The translations under genes and the position numbers were made by a program. From NCBI GenBank assembly GCA_905160935.1, contig CAJHZI010000459.1, forward strand, positions 740,001-804,000: 64,000 bases of DNA, in the 5' to 3' direction. This document shows positions 39,801 through 52,171 of this stretch, in pieces; the stretch's first letter is position 1, and each line of letters opens with the position of its first letter. Below the pieces are notes generated by a model. That model saw only the letters and a program-made list of their open reading frames with translations, ran no database searches and was not told the origin of the DNA. The DNA comes from Enchytraeus crypticus. Lineage: Eukaryota > Annelida > Clitellata > Enchytraeida > Enchytraeidae.

Positions 39801-42321
39801 TCCAGAAAATGCTTCAAAAATTTAAACGAATGGAAAAGTTTCAAATAGGGGATTGACTGATGATATGATGTAGGATAGAGAAGATTTGAGACAGTCTCTC
39901 GTATCTCGACCCTAGTTAAACTGGCATTCAAGGGAAGATGATGATAATGAATATGATTCCATTTTTGATCCTCATTATTATTTGTTAGTGTTATTTTTTT
40001 GTTTATCTTTGCTTTTTATCAAATCTCTACTAAATTGTTTTCAACATATCTTATTAGTTCAGCAGAGTTTTTATTTCCACAAAGTATCCACCCTTTATCA
40101 TCTGTAAATTGTTGATCTTTTATATTATTATTTGGAATATTTTCATTTCTATTCAAATAAGTACGATCTTCTAAATCTTTTAGTGTAGCTTCTTCCCTAG
40201 ATTTGAGTGCCATTGCTAAGTAAAAAGGGGAACAAAATTGAACTAAGGCGATCGCCCTGAGGTACTTATGTTTTCGTTTTGAACTTATCTCCTAAGTAAT
40301 TGTCATTATAAACTTTAATTTTTACACCATTAACAAGTATTTTTAATACATGTATTTTCAGCTTCGTCTAAAATTTATTTGAAATCCTCCAGTAATATTT
40401 TCCAATTAACACAATCAAAATCCTTACTCAAATCAAGAAGAAGGATTTCTTATTAATTATTATTATTTTTACTTATTAATGGACCCCAAAGAATAATAAT
40501 TAAGAATCGTCATACATGGTATCACAGCATCCACAATGACGTCTCATACGATGATGATTATCCACTACATTCTAGTATAGGTTTACCTTATCTACATTCA
40601 TCAATTTAAGCATTCTAGCTGGATCGCATTTATGAAATATTTTAAATAAAATATGTTTAATGTTTTAGGTATATGAAGTTATAAATATGTTTTGAAACGT
40701 TGATTTGGTCTACAGCATAACGAGCTTCTCCTTGTGCCGACGTCGGATTGTAAAAAAATTTAAAATGCAATGATGACTGTGGACATTATGAAATCTAGAC
40801 ATATCTGATGAACCAGACATGTCTAGTTGTTGTTTAAAGAAAAGAACTTCGAAATTTGGAAAATCGCTCCTGGGATGAGATATTAAGGAAAGGGAGATTT
40901 CATACAATTACAGCTTCAAAAATTCAAAATATTGTATTTCACAATTATCTGTAATTGAATTTAGACAAAAATTATACTTTTCTGGATTCTATTTGAGCAC
41001 ATTACAAAATTTATAATCAAAATGAACGTCTGAACGTTTTTGGAAAAGCAAATTAGTGAAAAAGTCATTTTTACGCAAGCATTACAACAGTAGCGCTTGT
41101 TTCGACCTATATAGACTTTATTTCACCAATACATGGTAGTTTCGAACAAAGATATAGAAAAAAAAAAGAAAAATAAACGAAAAGAAACAACACTTTGCAT
41201 ACAAGTACAGCTAAGCAATGCAAACCTAGCAGTTTACAAGTGACAAACAGAATCAAATCAACTCAATTATTCATTTATTCCGCCCTTTTCCTGGGATCTA
41301 GATCGATCCACAAATACATATTAATGTTATTCAACATTAATTATTAGGCTAGTTCTATGTGTTGATCTCTATTTGAAGCACTAACTTGTAGCACTTTACA
41401 CAAGCACAAATAAGGACTCTGGCTTAAAGAAGTGGCAGCAGGTAGTTCAGATACTAATAATAGGGCGACTAATAATACCATTTAGTCTTTCCGACAAATT
41501 GATGCTGATCTTCAAGGATTACGACTATATAGCCGATATGTCTTCATGTAATTATAATATTTGTAATTAAACGGTAATTAAAATAAACAAATGTCATTAA
41601 TTTCTCTTAAGGGAATGTCGTAATAGTGTAGGGGTAACGTCATGAATTTTTAAATGACAGATCCTGAGGTGAATTGAACCCTCGTGGGTTCGAATCCCAG
41701 CCCTGCTGATCTGAGAGTAAATTCGCGGACATTCACTGGACTAGCTACGCGGAAAATGGTCTAAATTGCCTAACGCTTTAAACATGTGGTATTAAAAGTG
41801 ATAGATATAACTTACCATTATTATCACGAGCATCAATTAAAAGTTGTTCACTCGATTCTTGCTGCGTGATTGGTGAATCTTTCTGAAATCACGCAGTTGT
41901 AACAATTTAAATATAGTTAACTAAATTAAATTAACAAAATTAATTACATATACTCTTAGAATAAATATAGGTAAATTATACATTTATGTAAATACTACAC
42001 TTTGTGTTCTTTGTTATTTTCATTCTTCTTCGTTTCTCTGCGTGACGTCACTTTGTGGACACCAGAGCAGCCTCTTTTACCTTCTGTCTCCACTGATACC
42101 AGTTTTTATTACAGTTTTTATTAGTCTTATTCTCATTCCTATTCTTGTTCCTATTCTTATTCTTATTTTACTTCCCTGGGCTTTATAGTGCCCTAGGCTG
42201 CTGGAGGCGGCTTCAGCAGCTGAGCCAGCAGCAGCGATTAACAGGCTGAGAAAGTGAGTCAGATCCCAGCTGACAAACTTGCCTTAGCTCGAGGAATAGG
42301 CGATTCACAATTTGTTATAAC

Positions 42322-42354
<33 letters not shown>

Positions 42355-42546
42355 CTTATCACAGAGTAAACCGGCGATAAGCGAGAGACATCTTTTCTTT
42401 GGCAAAGGCTTTCCATGACTTTGCAAAGATTTAATGCAGTCTGCTTCAATAATTCTTTTAAGCCGATTGATGACCTCGAGTAGCCGGGCGGCGATTCAGC
42501 ACGTATTGCTTGAATCGTTTTTATCAAACCCCAGGTTCTTTACACC

Positions 42547-42585
<39 letters not shown>

Positions 42586-42593
42586 ATAATAAC

Positions 42594-42660
<67 letters not shown>

Positions 42661-45600
42661 GGAACGAGGCAGTTGCAAGACGCCATCCTACATAACTGCT
42701 CCCTTTCTGCCGATAGATCCATTGACGTTGCATTCTCAGTTTGGTCCAAAAGCCTCAACTCTACTGCTCCACCTTCTACCTCAGTCAGTAACCAGAAATC
42801 ATGGGGCCGTCCTATAGTGGATCGGATTTACAACAGTCTGTTAGAATCCCAGTCCAATGCAGTAGACATAGCACGACTTTTAACTGTATCAACCAAAAGA
42901 AGTAGCGACTGGCTTCACGCTCTCCCTGTTGCTTCTTGTGGGCTTTTTTTAGACAATGAGGCGATTCGAGTAGCCGCTAGTTTCCGTTTAGGGGTGAAAA
43001 CTTGCGAGCCTCACATGTGCCCCTGCGGTCACGAAGTCGACGCTTTAGGTCTCCACGGCCTCTCCTGCAAACGGAGCTCAGGTAGAATCTCTCGCCATCA
43101 CAATTTAAATGACTTAATATGGCGAGCACTTTCAAGAGCAGGCATCCCTTCCTCTAAGGAACCAAGTGGGTTGTCAAGATCAGACGGCAAGCGTCCGGAC
43201 GGCATGACTTTAGTGCCCTCGTGCAACGGTAAATGTGCCGTATGGGACGTCACGGTCATTGACACTATGGCAAACTCCTACCTGAATACGACTTCAGTCA
43301 CAGCCGGTGGAGCTGCTGTTCATGCCGCCTCAAGGAAGTTGGATAAATACCGTGATCTGTCCTTAGGATATGAAGTTGTTCCGATGGCCATTGAAACCAT
43401 GGGCCCGATGAATCCCGAAGGAGTTGACTTATTGCAGAGCAAACCGGCGATAAGCGAGAGACATCTTTTCTTTGGCAAAGGCTTTCCATGACTTTGCAAA
43501 GTTTTAATGCAGTATGCTTCAACAATTCTTTTAGGCCGATTGATGACCTCGAGTAGCCGGGCGGCGCTTCAGCACGTATTGCTTGAATCGCTTTTTATCA
43601 AACCATATATACTTTACACCGGGGTAAAAAAGATAATAGTAATCATCATCATTATCATTATCAACATCATCATCATCATATATGTGTAATTCTACTCGAA
43701 GCTTTCAAGAGAAGCAATGTCTCTTCCATCGATCCTGTGTAGGTCAAAGCTGCTGAATCAATGTGGTATAGTGAAGTCGAGGCCAGAGCTCCTATGGGTC
43801 CTGCTGCTGGTATTCAAAGAAATTGGGACGATTGGGACGATCTTATAGTGAAGAAGAGCTTTGATCAGATTCTAAACTCTGTTTCTTGAAAGAGAAATCT
43901 CAATAGATTGCAGTTTCGTCTCCACACAGTAGTGATTGGCTGCACGCGTTTCCGATTGCCTCTTGCGGATTACGCCTTGATGACGAAGCCATCAGAATAG
44001 CAGTCGCTGTCCGACTCGACACCAAGCTTTGCGAAATTCATACATGTTCGTGTGGCAGTCAGGTTGACCCTAAATGTCATCATGGTCATTCCTGCAGCAG
44101 GAGCGAAGGTAGATATTAGTAGTATATAAGTAGTAGATGTTAGATATTATTATTACTATTAGCAGTATTAGTAGTATTTTGTAGCGCTCTCTTCAGTGCA
44201 CTGCAAGTGGCAGGTTCAAGGTACATATTCATACTCAAAGTCCGTTTTCTCGCTTCATAAGAGCACTTCTTAGATCAGCAAGTTAATCCCTTCAGAAAGT
44301 CTATGACTTATCCATACCTTATGTAGCCTATAGCTTGGTTAAATATGGCTTCTGAGGTGGTTTCCCGTTACCTTACTCAGTTAGGTGGATTAATTACCAT
44401 TTAATCCTGGGAGAAAATATTTCATTGTGAGGTGGGTCCCCTCTTGCCATCCTCAGCTCCAGCCTATAGTCGCCTCTTACGTACACGCCGCAGATTGTTT
44501 GCGGTTGCCCTATTCTGCAGTGGTCCAACCACACCCGAGCACAACACGGAGCGCTATATTATAATTACTATTATATTTTCGGGCAATATAATTATTATGA
44601 TATTTTCGGATATTATTAATACTAAAATAGTGTATCATATATTATTATTACATAACAATAATAATATAAATGCATTTATAATATTACTTTTGTTAAATTT
44701 TAGGGCACTCTGTGGAGGAAAAGTCTAAATCTACGTGCTTAATTAAGTATATTATTTCGGTCCTAATAATTATTAGGACAAATTATTATTTGTCTTTGTT
44801 GAGACCGCGCGATATGTAGTGTTGTACTTTTCTGAACTTGACGTTAAGCAGAAAACTACTTGTCAGCCTTCCTACCTCGTCTGGTTCAACATTTGTTGCA
44901 CGATTAGCTTCAGTGGATGACGATGTAGCCTTTTGTGTTAATTGAACAGAATTCCCATTAAGATCTAAGTCCTCAAGTTCAGTGACAGTTCTTTCTACTG
45001 GAAAGGTAGGGAGTAAAGGAGAGTACACACCGTTTTCATGATCTTTCACAGTTGGATTTTTATCTGGACTCTCCGGTTCACTCTTGATATTATTCGATAT
45101 AGCTTTACCTGAAAAAGAATTTGTGAAATCAGTCAATTATATAGTAAATTGGATTTTGTTGCTCAGTAAGTAAATGGAGAGAGAACTAAGTTCATTTCAA
45201 AAGGCACTTAAGCATACAAGGACACACACTAGGCCGTCAAAGAGGTTATAAAAATTTATTTAGTTGACCACCCATCATGCATTCTTAAACAATACAAATA
45301 AAAAATAAAGGAATGAGTCAGTCTGTACGGAAGGCAGAGAAGAGTGGAGGCGTTATGCACCATGGACCTACCAGAAGGCAGTGCACTAAGAGAGAGTATA
45401 ATAATATTATTAGTAGTAGTAGTAAATTTTGCTTTGCACAGCGTTTAGTAAAAGTTTTAGTCTTTAATTAAGTTTTTTAAAGTTGTAATTTGCCTTCGTC
45501 GAGACCTCGCGATATGTAGTGTTGAACGCATCAGAACTAGACGTTAAATGAAAACTACTTGTCTGTCAACCTACCTGAAGCAACATTTGTTTCGAGAACG

Positions 45601-48600
45601 GCCTCATGGCAGGGCGATGTAGCATTTTGTATTTCAGGACCTAAGTTCTCAAATTCACTGAGAGTCCCACCTGTTCGACCAGCAGAGAGTAAAGAAGAGC
45701 TCATACCGCAGTCATGAACTTTTACTTTCGGATTTTCATCAGCACTCTTCGTTCTAGTCTTGATATTGCATAGTGATTTTACTGAAAAAAAAATTGAGAA
45801 ATCAGTCAATTAAATAGTAAATCGGACAATAAAACTCAGTAAGTAAATGAAAGAGAAAACACTCTTTATATCAAGACAACTCAAATATACAATAACACCC
45901 ACTGGGCGGTCAAAGAGGTTATAAAACCTTATCCAGTTGACCACTCATCATGCATGCATAAAAATACAAACAAAAAGTAAAGTAGTATGCAGGTGTTAAT
46001 CACTTAAGCAACCAATAATTCATCATTCAAAGCTAGGAAACTGAGCAATAGTAAAACAGAAAGGCTACTTGAATAATAGTTATAATGTGATAAAGATATT
46101 CCTACTTACTTATAAATAATATAACAGATGCAGCAATTATGACGATCAATGAACCAATAGCAATCCAAATCCATGTTTTATAACTTCTAGTATCTGTCAC
46201 AAAATAAATAATATTTAAATTCATATACTTCATAATGGCTCATTTTAAGCGTATTGCAACGGATATTCAATTAACCATATATTAGGGCGTAGAGGAAGGT
46301 GGGGCAAGACGGGAACGTTAAGGGTTCAAGACGTAAAAACAACGAAACTATTCACTTAATTTTCTTCATATCTCACCAAAACAATAACATATGTCTCACC
46401 TATCACATCTTATGATACAAGCTACAAAAGTGTAAAGTTTTAGTTACTATTTATGTAAATGTTCACCAACACCGACAGACCCATCTTACCCCGCTTACGG
46501 GGTAAGATGGGACACTAGAAGGGGCAAGATGGGAACTGAAGATCTTGATTGTATTTATTACATATTGCTACTCGGTCCACACACAGTGAGCAAACATGTG
46601 ACTCCTCATCATCTTCATCTTCAACAGGAGCAGTGAGCCCACTTCTTACACACTGTGCACATGATCCAGCCTTCGCTGGACTCTGAATATCAGTATCGAC
46701 AATTTAGGCACTGATCATCATCATCCCTATCAGATGATGTAGGCTCCTCTTTCGCTCAGACTCCAAGGCAGACATGGTTGAAGATGCTTTCATTTCTTTC
46801 ATACCCTTAGTGATTGTACTGTTTTTCTAACAGGGACCTTTTTGGCTTCGAGTCTCGTTCAGCGTCTATCAACAAAAAACAATCTAAAAAGCTCAATATC
46901 AACATAGCACAATTAAATTCAAAGTGTAATAAAGATCGGAATTTGAAAATTATCTTATAGTTTATTAAATATTATTAATAGTCAGTAACCTAAACGGGTA
47001 GCAGAAAATAAGATAATACCAATTAATGTTTGAATCATTGACTTATAGCTGGGGCAAGATGTGATTGCAAAAATAGTAATTTATAATTTCTAGTTATGAT
47101 GATATTTCGATGTCCAATCTTACCCCGCTACCCCATCATGCCCCATCGTCCCCTATTCCTTCTAGGATTATAAATTCGATAACAGAACTCTCCTGGTCTC
47201 GATACGACTCAGTAATCGAACCCCGAACCACATGCTCTAACGCCTGGCATCTACACCACTAAGCCACCGAGGCTTGTAACACTCTGATGGTTCAGTTTTG
47301 TTGAATTATATTTCATACGTACGTACGTATATACAAACATACATAATAATAATAGTAATAAAGCCAACAATTAGAGTGCTACTGTCATCAATGACAACAT
47401 CGAGCACTATTGAGACAAAATCAAGTCGGCGAGCAAATAGATGGTCAAAAACGGTGCAAATTCCAAAATCCAGATATTAAGTCCAAAGTACAGGGTATTA
47501 AAGAAAAGGAGGTTTAGGCGCAGGTCGCTGCTCATGGACACTGGATGGAAAAGAGAGATGGAAAAGATAGGTCTTCAACTGCTTGTGGAACTGCTCATAG
47601 GAAAGCAAAGGCCGATGTGCTTCAAATGAAGATTTCCGAAGATTAGATGGAAGAGAATTTCAGATCTGCGATGCAGCATGCTGGAGAGAACGATTAGATA
47701 GCTTATAGCGAGAAGGTAAGCTAGGTCTCACAAGAGTAATTAATTTAGAAGACCGAGTAACAGCAGGTTGCATCACTTTAATCAAGTGAGACATACAAGG
47801 TTGTCCAAGGATGGTGATGGACTTATAGGTTAACGAAGCTGTTTTGTAAATGATTCGCTCTTTAATCTTTAGCCAGTGCAAAGACTTTAAAATGGACGTA
47901 ACATGTGAGTACTTGGAACTACAAAAAATTGCTCGTGCAAGAGAATTCTGAACAAACTGCAATCGATCAATCTCACAGCCAGGGATATTTAAAAACAGGG
48001 AATTGCAGTAGTCCAATTTCGATTGCACAATGGCAGCTCCAATTGTAGCAGCTGTCTCACGTGACAAATATGGACGTATTCGACGAAGATCTCGGATATG
48101 AAAGAAAGATGCTTGTGAAGTTTTCGTTATGTGTTCGTGGAAGGTTAGGTGTTTATCAAGGATAACACCGAGATTACTCACAGAAGAAACAGGTTTTATT
48201 GTAATATCCGAAGATAACGTAAGTGTTTTCCCATTCAGCTTCAGAAGCTGTTGAGGTGTCCCAACCAACAAGAATTCAGTCTTAGATGGATTAAGTGTCA
48301 AAAAATTAGCAGACTTTCAAGAGGATATAGACTGAAAACTTTGTTGCAGGAGGGTTTCAGAATCAGAGTAATAGTTACGGGTTAAAAAAAGTGTACATTT
48401 GAGTGTCATCAGCATATAGTTCATGATCAATTGAATGAGAAGAGATAAGTGAGCTTAAGGGTGTTGTATACAGGTTGAAGAGGATAGGATCAAGAACGGA
48501 GCCTTGAGGCACACCATACTATAAGTGGGAAGGTGAAGAGACGTACTCCATCACTTTCACACTAAAAGAACGATCCGTCAGATAGGAGGAAACCCAATCA

Positions 48601-49585
48601 AGAACAGTTCCACGAATACCGAACCAGGAAGAAAGACGTTCCAGAAGAATATTGTGATCAATGGTATCAAAAGCGGCCGAAAGATCAAGCATACATAATA
48701 AAGTTAAGCGTTGTGTGCATATGGCATTAACAATAGAATTGCACACAGATAGAAGCACCGTTTCAGTTGAATGATGCTTAGTATAAGCAGCTTGATGCTT
48801 ATTAAATAGATCATCGCAAGATAGATGAGTAGAAAGCCTCTGAAGAACAATTCTTTCAGTGAGTTTAGATATGTATGACAGATTAAATATAGGCCTGTAA
48901 TTCGACAATAATTCCTTATCCAGTGTATGCTTTTTAAGCAATAGAGTAATAACTGCAAGCTTAAAAGCGCAAGGAAATATGCCAGTATACAGAGAGAGAG
49001 AGAGATTAACAATCAATGTTAATACAGGAGCGAGTATGTGAATACACTTCTTTAAAACAGAGGTTGGGATAGGGTCCAAGTCACAATGTTTGGCTGGAGA
49101 GTCTAAAACTAATTTAGTAATCTCTTCAATTGTAACTGGAGTGAAATTAGAAAGCTCATCCTTGGAATGAGTCTGTACTGGAGTATGAGGAATAGTGTTA
49201 GGAGCTGGAGTGATAGATTCTCTAAGATTGCTTATCTTATCTGTATAGTATTTGGAAAATTCTTCAGGCAGTGACTCCACAGGAGTAGATGGAAGAGAAG
49301 GATCTATGTAAATATGTAACATAGATCTATGTAAAAGATCATTAACAGTTTTCCATAATCTCTAGACATTCACAGCCTTACTGACCACAGAGGAGTTTCT
49401 CTTTCTTAGCTTTAGCAATAGCAGTACGATAAACCTTGTATACATGCATACATATGCATACATTCATACAGACATGTATGTATGTATATACATATACATT
49501 TATTTGTTTATGTATGTATGTAGGTACGTACGTAGGTATGCATATATGTATGTATGCATGTATGTATGTATGTATGTATGTGTGC

Positions 49586-49617
<32 letters not shown>

Positions 49618-52136
49618 ATGTATGTATGTATGTATGTATGTATGTATGTATGTATGTATGTATGAGTGTGTGTATCTGTGTGTGCTATATGTGACTTTTT
49701 AATATCATGTGTACTCCTAAATAAATTAATGTAATTTAGTTTCATTACTTACTTCTTAGACAAACTTAAGGTTAGGATTTAGGAAGTTAAACAAATTTAA
49801 TATAGTATTTTATGATAATTGTTTTCTTTTTAAACAAAGTGAGAATTATCAATACACAATTTCCTTGCATTGATAAGGCTTTCATTATCTTTTGCAATCA
49901 TTATTAAAATCAAGAAATTAATTCTAAATTTGACTATAATTTCATGTAAATGAATAGTGAACATGTATACGAACATGTTCATGGTAACTGAGGTTAACTT
50001 TATTTGAGGATTTCCATAATTTTACTTATATGTATGATCAACTTACTCTGTTTAGGTTTTACTATTTCATCAGATATCCAACTTGACAAACCCATTGCAT
50101 CACAAGTAATGTATGACTGGTATGGTACAATCGATGCGTTTAAAATTATGTCAGAATTCAATTTAGAAACTGCTCCCTCTGTTACCGTATGACTTTTAGA
50201 ATATGACTGTAGAGACAGTACTTTCACATCTTGCTCGCTGTTTCGTAGAGACCAGTGTAGCTGAGGTGACGTGACGCCTCTGTAGGTCAGGCTGCAGTTA
50301 ACTGTTATCAGACCTGTAACTGTGCTCTCTGGTGTCTCTTGAGTGAAGTTGTTTTCTTGGCGACATTTTATCTGAATGTCTGATGAAACAAAACACATAA
50401 ATATGATGCATGTAGACGGTATATTTAATTTTCCTTACAATAGTTTTTTTAATGATAAGGAAATTGAACATTATTTTAAACCACTACAAATATTTAAAAA
50501 ATATGAAATCAGGAATACACGATCTTATAAACGGAAAGATATTCTCGCCGATATCAATTGACAGAATTTGACTTTATCTTTGGGATAACTAAAAATCTGT
50601 ATTTTGCATATTATGAAGCTTTTCTATTCTCAACTTTTTCTTGAGTTGGTAACGTCACATTTTTAAGAATTCTAACCCTGTAAGTGGATTTCGCGCTCTC
50701 CTATTGTTTGACGGTTATATGGTGTGACGGTTACACCTGTGACGATTGAGTGGCAGTCGCCTGGCGCCAAACCTTTTTTTCATTTACGCAAAAGATAAAC
50801 GCCAGAGTCTCACCAGATATATTCTCCGTCACAAGAAACTGAAATCAGCTCAGATATCGAGCGAAACTTCGTTCATAATATGCAAAATCGACTTTTGGTG
50901 TCGATATCGTGCGGAGTGACAGATATCGTTCCTTTATAATATTGACTATTACACTGTATACTTAAAAGAAAAAGTATAAACAGTTGCAATAGCGGACTTA
51001 GGATGCTTGGGGATCGTGTGAGGTCAGATGTCCGAGCGTTGCATTGTGCCGTGGCTTAAAAATTATAGAAAATAAGAAGAAGATGACTAAATTGAGGTGA
51101 AAAAAGGAAATATTACAGTGAATGGTGCATGTTTGATTAGAAAATTATCAGAGTCATCAAATAATATCTAAGTAAATATATTTGACATCAATTTAAAAGA
51201 AAAGTTTGAACAAATTAATAATATTAAACATATTATTTTGAATAATATAAGCCTACATTAGGGTATGACAGAATAACGATATCGTACCGATAACAGTGAT
51301 ATAAACACTCTTGTATTCTCCTATGTCGTAACCAAATCCCATCTGATCATAACAAGTGTATTCTCCAGCGTCTTCAAACGTCACGTTCTTAATTATCAGG
51401 CTATTCTGGTCAATTGTGAATCGACCAATAAACAGACGAGTAAAAAATCCGCTACCAATGTAGATATCCTCTTCTCTGTCAGACCCCACTGTCAGTCTCG
51501 ACCATTTCACAGGGTCTGATAGATCTGTGCTGCACTTCAACTCTACGCGAGATCCCACCACTGCAAACCCATCTTCTGGTTTCTCGACAAGTGCCCCATA
51601 AGCTGCCAGGAGAAAATATTAATCGGTAGATATTTGGCATATATTTATAACTGTAAAAATCAGGCTTCATCCTATATCAGATATCAGGCTGTGTAACAAA
51701 TACACTAAAACCTGCATTCTTCAAATAGGCCTACCATGCAATTACCTTAGTTTCCTCTCAAGAAAAGTGTTATTATCGCTCATTTCATTTAAATGAATTT
51801 CCTGTATTTAAAATAATGTCAAGCCTCTGTGTTGATTTTATGTTTAAATTGCAAATTGATAACTATTTAATTATGAAACACACGCTAATTTGAGCATCAA
51901 TGACGATCAATTTCAAAATTAAATTTTACAAAATAATGTATTTTGTGTTATACTGACAATGTACATTATAATTATGTTGTTAAATAATTTAAGCAGCAAT
52001 ATGGATTCAATGTTGACATACGAGCTGTATTAATACAATGATATTTATACCAAACAATTTAGAATTGTAAATACAGCGTTAATAAACGTGACAGCAAATA
52101 AAATTGTATTTAAATGTAGGTTCTCAATTTGCGCAA

Positions 52137-52171
<35 letters not shown>

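Larger units (their letters stand above)
44770..46000. repeat. Tandem segmental duplication of a tail exon with its intron flanks
   Basis: Unit 1 about 44,770-45,290 and unit 2 about 45,470-46,000 share CGCGATATGTAGTGTTG downstream of the exon, the exon itself, and GAAATCAGTCAATTA, TCAGTAAGTAAATG and GTCAAAGAGGTTATAAAA upstream. An RTE terminus and AT-rich spacer lie between. Confidence 0.9.

Noticed and set aside
42496-42758. Poly-Lys/Asn, poly-Tyr, poly-Leu and poly-Ile frames
   Set aside because: Produced by the poly(A) and (AAT)n tail of a LINE read in different frames.
44990-45040. ITIM-like tyrosine motif in the receptor B tail (GVYSPLL)
   Set aside because: Position -2 is Gly, not I/V/L/S, and receptor A has no equivalent, so inhibitory signalling cannot be claimed.
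46210-46260. Alternative receptor B exon upstream of the membrane exon
   Set aside because: No open stretch with a phase-1 acceptor and donor; the observed 46110-46193 exon already links in phase to Ig2.
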